Below are positions 41,398 through 49,957 of a stretch of DNA of 64,000 nt, one piece after another. Under the pieces are notes generated by a model. The model saw nothing but the letters and a program-made list of their open reading frames with translations, did not search any database and had not been told where the DNA came from. The translations under genes and the position numbers were made by a program. The first letter of the stretch is position 1. Every line of letters starts with the position of its first letter. The stretch is taken from assembly GCF_009569385.1 (NCBI RefSeq), contig NZ_WBOF01000001.1, forward strand, positions 806,001 through 870,000. The letters run 5' to 3'. This DNA is from Streptomyces kaniharaensis (GTDB lineage: Bacteria > Actinomycetota > Actinomycetes > Streptomycetales > Streptomycetaceae).

Positions 41398-41802
41398 CCC
41401 CGACCGGAGGAGGTCACGCTCCGCCGTCGGCGGGGCCGTAGCCCCTGCCGTCACCGCAGCCGTCCTACTCGGGGGCACGGCAGCAGACTCAGCCGCGCAC
41501 GACGCGGTCTCGGGGCCGGTGCGCGGCCCGCTCCCGTCGGAGCGGACCGGAGCACCACCGGCGCCCGGCACCGGAGCCGGTCATCCGTACGGGTGGCCGG
41601 CCTCGCTGCCGGGCGCCGCCGGGTTTCCGGAATGATCATTCGCGAGTGGTTAATCGATTGACCCCGTCCGGTTTTCGCCGCATCGATGCCATCCGCACAT
41701 TCCTTCGAAAGAAGGCGCCGCCCTCCTGCCGCACGGCCCGGTATGGTCTGGGGTAACCGCAGACGCGGGGTACCGAAATCCCCCTCCGCCAGGAGTCCCC
41801 TC
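41398..41802. other. intergenic region between ssgB and the CGNR gene
   Basis: 405 bases without a convincing gene. An AGGAGG-like site at about 41406-41414 is followed by an open frame resembling a secretion signal (PAVTAAVLLGGTAADSAAH) but with no ATG, GTG or TTG near the site. It must also hold the promoter of the next gene. Confidence 0.4.
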
Positions 41803-42372
41803 GTGCTGATCACCCACGACACCGAGTGCGCACTGAGCAGCCTCGTCGAGCTGCTCAACACCGCCCCCGAGGTCTGCGGCACGGAGCTGCTGCCCGACGT
41901 GGCCGCGCTGGACGCCTTCGTGGTCCGCCAGGAGATCAGCGAGATCGACTCGCTGACCGAGGAGGACCTGCACCGCGTGCACGACCTGCGCTCGCGGCTG
42001 CGCGAGGTGTTCGGCACCGAGTCCACCGCGGCGGCGGCCGAGCTGGTCAACGGGATCGTCGCGGCGGCCGGGACGACGCCCCGGCTGACCAACCACGACC
42101 ACCACGGCTGGCACATCCACTACTTCGCGCCGCACGCCGCGCTCGGCGATCACCTGGCGGCCGAGCTGGGCATGGCGCTGGCCTTCATCTTCATGGCGGG
42201 TGAGCGCGAGCGGCTGCGCACGTGCGAGGCGCCGGACTGCGCGCGGGTCTTCGTGGACCTCTCGCGCAACCGCTCCCGGCGCTACTGCGACAGCCGGACC
42301 TGCGGCAACCGGCTGCACGTCGCCGCGTACCGGGCGCGCCAGCGCTCGGCGGAGACCGTGCCGACCATCTGA
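41803..42372 (+). CDS. CGNR zinc-finger protein (ABATE domain)
   Basis: A 189-residue protein with an N-terminal helical domain of the ABATE/DUF1470 type and a C-terminal zinc finger CEAPDCARVFVDLSRNRSRR then YCDSRTCGNRLHVAAYRARQ, which gives the CGNR name. Such proteins are presumed DNA-binding regulators. GTG at 41803 has AGGAG 7 bases upstream. It lies next to ssgB in streptomycetes; any link to sporulation is unproven. Confidence 0.9.
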   Translation: MLITHDTECALSSLVELLNTAPEVCGTELLPDVAALDAFVVRQEISEIDSLTEEDLHRVHDLRSRLREVFGTESTAAAAELVNGIVAAAGTTPRLTNHDHHGWHIHYFAPHAALGDHLAAELGMALAFIFMAGERERLRTCEAPDCARVFVDLSRNRSRRYCDSRTCGNRLHVAAYRARQRSAETVPTI

Positions 42373-42382
42373 CGCACCGCGC

Positions 42383-42835
42383 TCAGATGCCGCGCCTGCG
42401 GAGGATCTCCTCGATGTCGGCGAAGTCGCCGAGGCCGTCGTCCTGCTTCTTCGCCGCCGCCTTCTTCGGCTTCGGCGGCGCGGCCGTCACCGCCGGGCGC
42501 TCGGATGCCGGGCCCGCGGCCGGGCGGGACTCCGGGGCGTCCACGGCGTCGCGGCGGCCCAGCCGGCGGGTGGTGAGCAGCAGGGCGGCGGAGATGGCGA
42601 GCAGCACGATGCCCGTCCAGACCCGGGGGTCGAAGACGAGCCTGGTGGCCCAGTCGGCGAACTCGCGGCCGATCGTGCGGGCGACGGGGAACAGGCCGGT
42701 GAGGTAGAGCCCGGCAGGCAGCAGCGCGACCGCGAACCAGCGGGTCGCGGAGAGGAAGCGCCGCCGGTAGGCGCGCAGGCCGGCGACGGCCACCCCGGCC
42801 GCCGTGAGCGCGAAGCTGATCGCGGCGGTCAGCAC
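42383..42835 (-). CDS. small membrane protein of unknown function
   Basis: 150 residues with three hydrophobic segments (LTAAISFALTAAGVAVAGLR, FAVALLPAGLYLTGLFPVA, VWTGIVLLAISAALLLTTRR) followed by a Lys/Ala/Pro-rich tail ending GLGDFADIEEILRRRGI. I choose GTG at 42835; a longer frame begins with GTG 42901. A 13-codon open frame with a perfect AGGAGG site overlaps this start (see the separate entry). No domain recognised. Divergent from the thioredoxin-like gene. Confidence 0.7.
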   Translation of the reverse strand: MLTAAISFALTAAGVAVAGLRAYRRRFLSATRWFAVALLPAGLYLTGLFPVARTIGREFADWATRLVFDPRVWTGIVLLAISAALLLTTRRLGRRDAVDAPESRPAAGPASERPAVTAAPPKPKKAAAKKQDDGLGDFADIEEILRRRGI

Positions 42836-42870
42836 GGCCTCGCCCCGTCGCGTCCGGTGGTCCTGGTCAT
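42829..42870 (-). CDS. possible 13-codon leader ORF
   Basis: AGGAGG 5 bases before an ATG (42870) opens the frame MTRTTGRDGARPC, whose TGA (42831-42829) overlaps the GTG start of the membrane protein gene by a few bases (GTGCTGA). It would couple translation or reflect a frameshift in a longer protein. Conservation is untested. Confidence 0.3.
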   Translation of the reverse strand: MTRTTGRDGARPC

Positions 42871-42944
42871 CGGTGCCTCCTGTCGCTCGGCCCTCGGGCA
42901 CACCGCCCGGCGGCGCGGGGGCTCACTGGTGGAACACTGGGGGA

Positions 42945-43445
42945 ATGATCGAAGGTTCCCTCCCCCGTCTCGAGTTCTGGTGCGACCTCCAGTGCCCGGA
43001 CTGCCGTACCGCCCTGGACGACGTACGGGCGCTGCGTGCGCAGCACGGCGACGCGCTGCCCGTCGAGCTGCGGCACTTCCCGCTGGAGAAGCACAAGCAC
43101 GCCTACGCGGCCGCCGAGGCCGCCGAGGAGGCGTTCGCCCAAGGGCTGGGCTGGCCGTTCGTCGAGGCGCTGCTGGCCCGCGTCGAGGACCTGGACGCGC
43201 GGGGGCAGCAGGTGTTGCTGGAGGTGGCGCGGGAGGTCGGGGTGGACGCCGAGGAGGTCGACACGGCGCTGATCGACGGCCGGCACATGCTGACCGTGGA
43301 CGCCGACCAGGCCGAGGGCAGGGCGATCGGGGTGACGGGAACGCCGACGTACGTGATCGGCGGGAAGCGGCTGGACGGCGGGCAGAGCCAGGACGGCCTG
43401 CGGGCACGGATCGTCGCCATCATCGAGGAGGCGAAGGATTCCTGA
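42945..43445 (+). CDS. DsbA-family thioredoxin-fold protein
   Basis: A 166-residue thioredoxin-fold protein of the DsbA/FrnE type: FWCDLQCPDCRTALDDVRAL contains the redox motif CPDC (about residues 17-20), and GVTGTPTYVIGGKRLDGGQ carries the cis-Pro loop. No signal peptide, so it works in the cytoplasm. Substrate unknown. Start ATG 42945 follows GGGGGA closely. Divergent from the small membrane protein; convergent with the double-GNAT gene. Confidence 0.88.
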   Translation: MIEGSLPRLEFWCDLQCPDCRTALDDVRALRAQHGDALPVELRHFPLEKHKHAYAAAEAAEEAFAQGLGWPFVEALLARVEDLDARGQQVLLEVAREVGVDAEEVDTALIDGRHMLTVDADQAEGRAIGVTGTPTYVIGGKRLDGGQSQDGLRARIVAIIEEAKDS

Positions 43446-43457
43446 CGCCATGTCAGG

Positions 43458-44300
43458 TCACAGCGGTTTGCCGTAGAGGCGGTTGGTGACCTGATAGCCG
43501 AGCGAGGCGTAGAGCCGGATCGCCGCCTCGTTGGCAGTGAAGACGTTGAGACCGAGGGTGCACACCCCGGCGGCCAGGCACTCCCGTTCGGCGAGCAGCA
43601 TCAGCGTGCGGCCGTGTCCCCGGCCCCGGCGGGCCGGGGACACCTCGACGACCATGACCCAGGCGAGCGGCTCGCCGTCGGGCAGGTCGCGCAGGTGGAG
43701 GTCCACCCAGAGCGAGCCGAGCACCTCGCCGTCCGCGTCGCCGCAGAGCCGGCGCAGGGCGACGCCGGGGCTGTCCGCGCCCTGCGGGAGCACGCGGAGG
43801 TGGTCGAGTTCCGACTTGGCGCGGCCCTGTTCCTCGGTGAGACCCGACGCCATCAGCGAGCGGACGTAGCCCTCCGCGGCCCCGTCGAGCCAGGCCGGAA
43901 GTTCTGCGGGCTCGATCCGTCGCGCGGTGACGCCGGCGGGCAGGACCGGGGCCGCGGTCAGGCGCTTGGACAGGTTCCGCATCCGCTCGGTGTAGCCGAG
44001 GGCGGCGGCGAGCCCGCGGGCGACCTGCGCCGACTCGGGGATGCCGACGTCCACCCGGGTGCAGCCCCAGTTGCGCAGCACCTCCTCGGCGGCCAGCGCG
44101 CCGAACGTCCCGCGGCCCCGCCCGCGGCCCTCCCTGACCTCCAACTCGGCTATATCGCCCCAGAGTTGGCTGCCGTGCGGGACGGCGGTGGTGCGCAGCG
44201 CGCCGACCGGGCGGCCGTTGGCGCAGATCTGCCAGCGTCTGGTGCGGCCCCCGGCGGGGGTGGGTGTCTCGGGCCCCTCGGGGCGCAGCGTCGTGGTCAT
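43458..44300 (-). CDS. double GNAT-domain acetyltransferase
   Basis: 280 residues with two GNAT-like halves. The first (ICANGRPVGALRTTAVPHGS, VREGRGRGRGTFGALAAEEV) and second (LAWVMVVEVSPARRGRGHGR, TLMLLAERECLAAGVCTLGL, FTANEAAIRLYASLGYQVTN) each hold an acetyl-CoA-like RGRG loop. The second half is the better conserved and probably active. This resembles MshD-type tandem GNATs, but the key residues for mycothiol synthase cannot be confirmed. ATG at 44300 follows GGGAAGGGA. Confidence 0.85.
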   Translation of the reverse strand: MTTTLRPEGPETPTPAGGRTRRWQICANGRPVGALRTTAVPHGSQLWGDIAELEVREGRGRGRGTFGALAAEEVLRNWGCTRVDVGIPESAQVARGLAAALGYTERMRNLSKRLTAAPVLPAGVTARRIEPAELPAWLDGAAEGYVRSLMASGLTEEQGRAKSELDHLRVLPQGADSPGVALRRLCGDADGEVLGSLWVDLHLRDLPDGEPLAWVMVVEVSPARRGRGHGRTLMLLAERECLAAGVCTLGLNVFTANEAAIRLYASLGYQVTNRLYGKPL

Positions 44301-44347
44301 GTGGTGGTCCCTTCCCCACCCCGGGAGGGTTATCCGCCGGGCCCGGC

Positions 44348-45178
44348 TCACGGGTCGAGGTCATCGCCGCTGCGCTCGGTGAAGACGGTCATGGCCTTGG
44401 CGGTGACCGGACCGATCCCGGGCAGTTCGCGGCCGTCGACGCGGGTGACGGCCTGGACGTCGCGCAGGGTGGAGGTCAGGAAGATCTCCTCGGCGTCCTG
44501 GAGGGCTTCGAGCGGCAGGTCGACCTCCTCGGCGCCGCACCAGTCGACGACGAGGGCGCGGGTGATGCCGGCCAGGCAGCCGGAGGCGAGGGTGGGGGTG
44601 AGCAGGCGGCCGCCGATGACGACGAAGACGTTCGAGCCGGTGCCCTCGCAGAGCAGGCCCGCGGTGTTGGCGAACAGGGCCTCGGAGGCGCCGGCGCGGT
44701 GCGCGGTGGCCAGGGCGACGACGTTCTCGGCGTACGAGGTGGTCTTGAGGCCGGCGACGGCGCTGTGCTCGTTGCGGCGCCAGCGGACGACGGCGGCGGC
44801 CGTGGTGTCGGGGCGGCGGTTCACGGCGCCGATGGCGGCGACCAGGGTGGCGCCGGAGTCGCCGCGTTCGGAGCCGAGCGGGGCGTTGCCGCCGGTGTAG
44901 GTGATGCGCAGCCGGCCGAGCGGCATCGGGTTGGCGGCGAGGACCTGGACGCAGGCCTCGCGGACCTGTTCGCGGTCGGGGTCGGGCAGGCCGAGGCCGC
45001 GGGCGGAGCGGGTGAGGCGGTCGAGGTGGCGGGTGAGCGCGAAGGCCTGCCCGTCGACGGCCTTCACGGTCTCGAAGACGCCGTCGCCGGTGGTGAGTCC
45101 GTGGTCGAGGACGGAGACGGCGGCGTCGGCGGAGTCGACGAGTGTCCCGTTGACCCAGGTCATGGTGGGGTTCTGCAT
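44348..45178 (-). CDS. pabC: aminodeoxychorismate lyase (PabC, class IV aminotransferase fold)
   Basis: PLP enzyme that cleaves aminodeoxychorismate to p-aminobenzoate and pyruvate for folate. The 276-residue fold-type IV protein has VLDHGLTTGDGVFETVKAVD, the PLP Lys in AGLKTTSYAENVVALATAHR and the C-terminal LLCEGTGSNVFVV and FLTSTLRDVQAV phosphate-binding elements. ATG at 45178 has GAGGAG 9 bases upstream. It lies 39 bases after pabB, its substrate supplier. A branched-chain or D-amino acid aminotransferase cannot be fully excluded, but the neighbour favours PabC. Confidence 0.88.
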   Translation of the reverse strand: MQNPTMTWVNGTLVDSADAAVSVLDHGLTTGDGVFETVKAVDGQAFALTRHLDRLTRSARGLGLPDPDREQVREACVQVLAANPMPLGRLRITYTGGNAPLGSERGDSGATLVAAIGAVNRRPDTTAAAVVRWRRNEHSAVAGLKTTSYAENVVALATAHRAGASEALFANTAGLLCEGTGSNVFVVIGGRLLTPTLASGCLAGITRALVVDWCGAEEVDLPLEALQDAEEIFLTSTLRDVQAVTRVDGRELPGIGPVTAKAMTVFTERSGDDLDP

Positions 45179-45217
45179 CGAGCGCTGCTCCTCGGAGGGT
45201 GTCTTCGGAGGGGTTCT

Positions 45218-46267
45218 TCAGAGGGTTTCGCTGCCCGACGCTATCGCGACCAGGCGGCCGGCCTTCAGTTCGGTTTCGGCCCACTCGCGGTCGGGGTCGG
45301 AGCCCCAGGTGATGCCGGCGCCGGTGCCGAAGCGCAGGACGGGGGCGGCGGGGTCGGTCCGGTCGAGCCAGAACGTGCGGATGCCGACGGCGAGTTCGCC
45401 CTCGCCCCGGTCCGCGTCGACCCAGCCGACGGCGCCGCAGTAGGGGCCGCGCGGGGCGGTCTCCAGGGCCTCGATGATGCGCAGGGCGCTGGACTTGGGC
45501 GCGCCGGTGACGGAGCCGGGCGGGAAGGTGGCGTCCAGCAGGTCGGGCCAGCCTGCGCCGTCGCGCAGGGTGCCCTCGACGGTGGAGACGAGGTGGACCA
45601 GGCCGGGGTGCTTCTCGACGACGCACAGGTCGGGGACGGTGACGCTGCCGGTCGCGCAGACGCGGCCGAGGTCGTTGCGGACCAGATCGACGATCATCAC
45701 GTTCTCGGCGTGGTCCTTGTCGAGGAGGTCGTCCTCGGTGCGGCCGGTGCCCTTGATCGGGCCGGAGGCGACGGTGCGCCCGGTGCGGCGCAGGTAGAGC
45801 TCGGGCGAGGCGGTGGCGATCTCGACGCCGTGCTCGGGCAGCCGGATGGTGCCGGCGTAGGGGGCCGGGTTGCCGTGGGCGAGCAGGCCGGTGAGGGCGT
45901 CGATGTCGCTGCGGGCCGGGTCGGGCAGCGGCGCGGACAGCACGCGGCAGAGGTTGGCCTGGTAGACCTCGCCAGCGGCTATGTGTTCGCGGATGCGGCG
46001 CACGCCCGCGACGTAGGCGTCGCGGTCCAGGGAGCTGTGCCAGCTGCCGGCGTCCGGTCCGCGCCAGCCGGCGCCGGAAGGGGGCGCGGGGGCGGGGCGG
46101 ACGTCGTCGAAGCGGGCACAGGTGAGCCGGCCCTCGAAGTCGTAGGCGACGGCCCAGTAGCCGCTGGAGTCGAGTGCGGCCAGGTCCGAGGTGACGTCGC
46201 GCAGTCCGGTGGCGAGGCGGCCGCCGAAGCGGGCGAGCGGGGTGTGGGGAGCGGTGGGGCCGGACAC
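45218..46267 (-). CDS. pabB: aminodeoxychorismate synthase component I (PabB-like, chorismate-binding)
   Basis: 349-residue chorismate-binding enzyme related to TrpE/PabB. Conserved elements are GEVYQANLCRVLSAPL, SPELYLRRTGRTVASGPIKG (catalytic Lys region), ENVMIVDLVRNDLGRVCATG, and FPPGSVTGAPKSSALRIIEA with YCGAVGWVDADRGEGELAVG. It is shorter than TrpE and lacks the N-terminal amidotransferase; no pabA is in the window, so the glutaminase may be shared with anthranilate synthase. GTG at 46267 has AGGAG 4 bases upstream. Together with pabC it makes p-aminobenzoate. Confidence 0.9.
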   Translation of the reverse strand: MSGPTAPHTPLARFGGRLATGLRDVTSDLAALDSSGYWAVAYDFEGRLTCARFDDVRPAPAPPSGAGWRGPDAGSWHSSLDRDAYVAGVRRIREHIAAGEVYQANLCRVLSAPLPDPARSDIDALTGLLAHGNPAPYAGTIRLPEHGVEIATASPELYLRRTGRTVASGPIKGTGRTEDDLLDKDHAENVMIVDLVRNDLGRVCATGSVTVPDLCVVEKHPGLVHLVSTVEGTLRDGAGWPDLLDATFPPGSVTGAPKSSALRIIEALETAPRGPYCGAVGWVDADRGEGELAVGIRTFWLDRTDPAAPVLRFGTGAGITWGSDPDREWAETELKAGRLVAIASGSETL

Positions 46268-46435
46268 GGTTCTCCTGCGCGGTGGTGCTGAGCGGCGGTG
46301 CCTGAAGTGTAGGTCGGGGGCGCGGGCCCGGCCCGGGGGCGTGCGGCGGGCGCGAGCAGCTCCTGGGGGTACCTCCCGGCCGGAGGCCGGGGAAGTCGTG
46401 CGGGTGTCCACCGAGCGCACGCTGCGGGAACGGAT

Positions 46436-46464
46436 TTTTAGCTGGCCCGGGAATCCGCTAGAGT
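46436..46464 (+). promoter_or_regulatory. tRNA cluster promoter
   Basis: TTTTAG (46436-46441), 17-base spacer and TAGAGT (46459-46464), with transcription expected to start about 50 bases before the tRNA-Gly gene. This is the usual streptomycete stable-RNA type. Confidence 0.6.
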
Positions 46465-46521
46465 TCAACACGTCGCCAGGGAGCGCAGCCGAGAAAAAGC
46501 GGTGAAGATCCCGGGAGACAG

Positions 46522-46594
46522 GCGGACGTGGCTCAGTTGGTAGAGCATCACCTTGCCAAGGTGAGGGTCGCGAGTTCGAATCTCGTCGTCCGCT
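46522..46594 (+). tRNA. tRNA-Gly (anticodon GCC)
   Basis: 73 nt: acceptor GCGGACG/CGTCCGC, D arm with AGTTGGTAG, anticodon stem CACCT/AGGTG region and loop TTGCCAA (anticodon GCC), T arm GCGAG-TTCGAAT-CTCGT, U discriminator. First gene of the five-tRNA cluster. Confidence 0.97.
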
Positions 46595-46634
46595 CGATGG
46601 AGAACGGTGTAAGGTCGTTCTTCGAGTGTTGCCT

Positions 46635-46705
46635 GGTGGAGTGGCCGAGAGGCGAGGCAACGGCCTGCAAAGCCGTCTACACGGGTTCAAATCCCGTCTC
46701 CACCT
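46635..46705 (+). tRNA. tRNA-Cys (anticodon GCA)
   Basis: 71 nt: acceptor GGTGGAG/CTCCACC, short D arm, anticodon loop CTGCAAA (anticodon GCA), T arm with TTCAAAT, U at the discriminator position as expected for CysRS recognition. Separated from tRNA-Gly by 40 bases. Confidence 0.96.
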
Positions 46706-46742
46706 CCAAGAGGATCACCCGGTTCCACCGGGAGACCTCCCC

Positions 46743-46814
<72 letters not shown>

Positions 46815-46855
46815 CGTCGGATCCTTCGGGGTCTGCTGCAGGACCGCCACACCAG

Positions 46856-46927
<72 letters not shown>

Positions 46928-46968
46928 CGTCGGGCCCTCCGGGGTCTGCTGCAGGACCGCCACACCAG

Positions 46969-47040
<72 letters not shown>

Positions 47041-47046
47041 CAGTAT

Positions 47047-47086
47047 CGGCCGGGGCCGCGATCCGTGAGGGTCGCGGCCCCGGCCG
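47047..47086 (+). terminator. tRNA cluster terminator
   Basis: Perfect 15-bp stem (47047-47061 with 47072-47086), 10-base loop, followed by TTTC. Ends the Gly-Cys-Val-Val-Val transcript. Confidence 0.88.
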
Positions 47087-47340
47087 TTTCGGCGTTCCGG
47101 GCCTTGGCGTTCCGGGCTACGGGAAGAGCGCGGGCTGTGAGATCCGTGAGAACAGAAGAGCCGCGTACGGCCGCCCTCACCGACGTCCGTACGCGGCGTC
47201 TCCGCCTGCCGGGGTGCTCTGCGCACCGCTCCTCGCCCGTCCGCGAGTCGTCGCGGGCGCGGCCTTCCCCGGCGGCACTGGTTCCCCGTCCCCAGGGGAT
47301 CAGTGCCCGTTCCGCGGCCGGCCGTGCGGCCGGCCAGGTC
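47087..47340. other. gene-free stretch between the tRNA cluster and a small membrane gene
   Basis: No supported gene. A short direct repeat GGCGTTCCGGGC occurs twice near 47092-47117. An 11-bp perfect inverted repeat (47160-47170 with 47187-47197, loop 16) lies 144 bases after the stop of the small minus-strand gene and may terminate it. Confidence 0.4.
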
Positions 47341-47538
47341 TCAGTGGCCGAGCAGATCGGCGACGGCCTGCGCCTGGTTCGCCATCTGCTCCCAGCCGCC
47401 GAACAGGGCCACCAGCAGCGCGGCACAGGGCAGGGCCATGGCCAGCGCCACCGCCGGGTGCCGGGTGGGCTCCGCGGACCGGGGCTGGGTGAAGGCCGGC
47501 CGACGGCGGCGGGAGGTTCCCGTGAGCTGCGGTGCCAT
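47341..47538 (-). CDS. small single-span membrane protein
   Basis: A 65-residue protein MAPQLTGTSRRRRPAFTQPR followed by a hydrophobic segment VALAMALPCAALLVALFGGW and QMANQAQAVADLLGH. AGGAG lies 7 bases upstream of the ATG at 47538, and the positively charged N-terminus plus one helix suggest an inner-membrane microprotein. No homology recognised. It is isolated between the tRNA cluster and the kinase gene. Confidence 0.55.
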   Translation of the reverse strand: MAPQLTGTSRRRRPAFTQPRSAEPTRHPAVALAMALPCAALLVALFGGWEQMANQAQAVADLLGH

Positions 47539-47973
47539 GCCCTTGCTCCTGATCCGTGCTCGGTGCTTTCCGGTGGCGGTCGTCCGGTCGAGTTGGCGCG
47601 GTGGACGGCTTACCTCGGGGGACGAGCTCCCCGTCCACCGCTGCTAACAACGCTATGGCGCGGGGGGCTGTTCGGGCGTCATGCCGTCGTACTGTTCCTC
47701 GGGCATCCCGGAGGATGACGCTCAGACTTCGGGAGTACTACCGCAGGGGGAGACGGTCTTCGCGCGCCCCCCGGGAGAACCCTGACAGGCGACCCCGAGA
47801 CGCGTTTCGGCACGTCGCTGACCTGTGCGTGCGTGCAAGATCGGACAATCGCACGGTGGCTCGAGGTGTTGCGTATCAGCACACCGCAGTGGGCAGTCCG
47901 TAAGCTGTGCCCGACAGGAACTGACGATGCCCCAACCGACGGGGCCTCACGCACGGGCTGACGGGGAAGAAAC
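47539..47973. other. 435-bp intergenic region before the kinase gene
   Basis: Divergent promoter region for the small membrane gene (minus) and the Ser/Thr kinase gene (plus). I find no clear promoter pair, no convincing small ORF and no structured RNA. Confidence 0.4.
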
Positions 47974-49911
47974 ATGGCGATGATGCGGCTGAGGCGTGAG
48001 GACCCCCGCATCGTCGGGCCGTACCGCCTGCACCGGCGACTGGGAGCCGGCGGCATGGGCGTGGTCTACCTCGGCTCCGACCGGCGTGGTCAGCGGGTCG
48101 CCCTCAAGCTGATCCGCGCCGAACTCGCGGAGGACCAGGAGTTCCGTACCCGCTTCGCCCGCGAGATCGCCGCCGCCTCCCGCATCCGCGGCGGCTGCAC
48201 CGCCCGCGTCGTCGGCTCCGACATCGAGGCCGACCGGCCCTGGCTCGCCACCGCCTACGTGCCCGGGCCGTCCCTCTACAAGCGGGTCGGCGACGAGGGG
48301 CCGCTCAGCTGGCCGGAGGCCGCCCGGATCGGCGCCGCCCTGGCCGACGGGCTGGTCAAGGTGCACGAGGCCGGGGTCGTCCACCGCGACCTCAAGCCGT
48401 CCAACATCCTGCTCTCGCCGCGGGGCCCGCGGATCATCGACTTCGGCATCGCCTGGTCGCGCGGCGCGAGCACCCTCACCCACGTCGGCACCGCGGTCGG
48501 CTCCCCCGGCTTCCTCGCGCCCGAGCAGGTGCGTGGCGTCGCCGTCACGCCCGCCACGGACGTGTTCGCCTTCGGCGCCACCCTCGCCTACGCGCTCACC
48601 GGGGACACCCCGTTCGGCTCGGGGGCCTCGTCCGAGGTCATGCTCTACCGGGTCGTGCACGAGGAGCCCGACCTGTCGGCCGTACCGCCGCAGCTCGCGC
48701 CGCTGATCCGCGCCTGCCTGGCCAAGGAGCCCGCCGAACGGCCGGGCGCGGCCGCCCTGCACGAGCGGCTCAGCGAACTCGCGGCGCGCGGTGCGGCGGC
48801 AGGGGCCGGTGGCGGGCTGCGCGCTGCGCGGCCCGGGCGCAGCTCCGCCCCGGCTCCGGCCTCGGGCGCCGATGTCTCGGGCGGTGCGCGCCCCGGAGTG
48901 CCCGCGCCCGGGCGCTCGCCGGAACCCGCCGTGGCGCGGGCCCGAGCGGGGGCGTCGAGCCGACCGGGCGGGCAGGCGCACGGCGCGGCGCAGCGGCGCC
49001 CGCAGGGCGTGGCCGCCCCCCATCCCCGGCCCGAGGCGGCGCCGACGGCCCGTCCGGTGCGGGAGCGTCAGCAGACCCCGGCACCCGGCCAGCACGGCGC
49101 CCGCAACGCCGGGCGGCCCCGGGACCGGCAGCACACCCCCGCCCCGGGCGTGCGGCCCGCGACCGCGCGGCAGCGGCTGCTGCGGCAGCGGCTCGTCGTC
49201 TTCGTCACCGTCACACTCGGGGTGGCGCTCGCCATCGCGGCGGCGCAGGGGTGCGAGGACCGGAGCAACCAGGGCCTGCGGCCGACCGTGAGCGTCTCCG
49301 CCGAGCCGAAGACGGGTGCCGGCACGTCGGTGGACGGGGCGGCCGCGGTGCCGCCGTCGGCCACGCCGCTCCCGGCGGCGGCGCGCGGCGGTGCGACCGC
49401 GGGTGACGGCGCGCTGGCTCCGCCGCAGGGGCCGGGGCCGGTCGTGGACTGGCCGAACCGCAGCTACCCCGACGCGGCGGGCGGCCCCGGCATCACGCTC
49501 CGGGACGGGCACTCCGCCGGCGCCGGCCCGCAGGTGACGCTCAGCGCGGTGCTGCCGGCCCGGTACAAGGGGACGCCGGCGACGGTGGTCGTGCTGCGGC
49601 GGGCCGAGGGCTCGGTGCCGGTCGACCTCGTCCAGCTGTACACCTTCACCGGGGACGCCCCGGTCGCCTCCGCTTCGCGCTCCTCGACGGCCGACCCGCA
49701 GGCCACGGCCACGTGGCGGCTCGACGGCGGCGCGGTGGTCCGCGAGGAACGCTTCGTCCAGACCGGCGCCGTCACGTCCACCCGCTACACCGTCCGCCCC
49801 GACGGCACCCTCGACGAGTCCTGGCCCGGCGCGGGCGCCTCCGGCGGCGCCGGCCTCACCGCTCCTCCCCCGGCCGCCGCCCCCGCACCGCCGACGGCAG
49901 CGGCAGGCTGA
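47974..49911 (+). CDS. membrane Ser/Thr protein kinase (PknB-like)
   Basis: 645 residues. The kinase domain (about 12-270) has the glycine loop LGAGGMGVVYLGSD, catalytic Lys VALKLIRAEL, HRDLKPSNILLS, DFGIAWSRGA and GSPGFLAPEQV, so it should be active. Then an Ala/Pro/Gly/Arg-rich juxtamembrane linker, one transmembrane helix near residues 408-428 (LVVFVTVTLGVALAIAAAQG) and a 215-residue extracytoplasmic part rich in Ala/Pro with a folded segment GPGITLRDGHSAGAGPQVTL ...VDLVQLYTFTGDAPV, which is not PASTA. It may sense an extracellular signal. No cognate phosphatase of the PP2C/PstP type is fused; a SpoIIE-type phosphatase follows after the SpoU gene. Confidence 0.93.
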   Translation: MAMMRLRREDPRIVGPYRLHRRLGAGGMGVVYLGSDRRGQRVALKLIRAELAEDQEFRTRFAREIAAASRIRGGCTARVVGSDIEADRPWLATAYVPGPSLYKRVGDEGPLSWPEAARIGAALADGLVKVHEAGVVHRDLKPSNILLSPRGPRIIDFGIAWSRGASTLTHVGTAVGSPGFLAPEQVRGVAVTPATDVFAFGATLAYALTGDTPFGSGASSEVMLYRVVHEEPDLSAVPPQLAPLIRACLAKEPAERPGAAALHERLSELAARGAAAGAGGGLRAARPGRSSAPAPASGADVSGGARPGVPAPGRSPEPAVARARAGASSRPGGQAHGAAQRRPQGVAAPHPRPEAAPTARPVRERQQTPAPGQHGARNAGRPRDRQHTPAPGVRPATARQRLLRQRLVVFVTVTLGVALAIAAAQGCEDRSNQGLRPTVSVSAEPKTGAGTSVDGAAAVPPSATPLPAAARGGATAGDGALAPPQGPGPVVDWPNRSYPDAAGGPGITLRDGHSAGAGPQVTLSAVLPARYKGTPATVVVLRRAEGSVPVDLVQLYTFTGDAPVASASRSSTADPQATATWRLDGGAVVREERFVQTGAVTSTRYTVRPDGTLDESWPGAGASGGAGLTAPPPAAAPAPPTAAAG

Positions 49912-49957
49912 GCGCAGGACGTCGGCGAGGTCGACCTCCTGTGCAGGGCTGGCGGGG

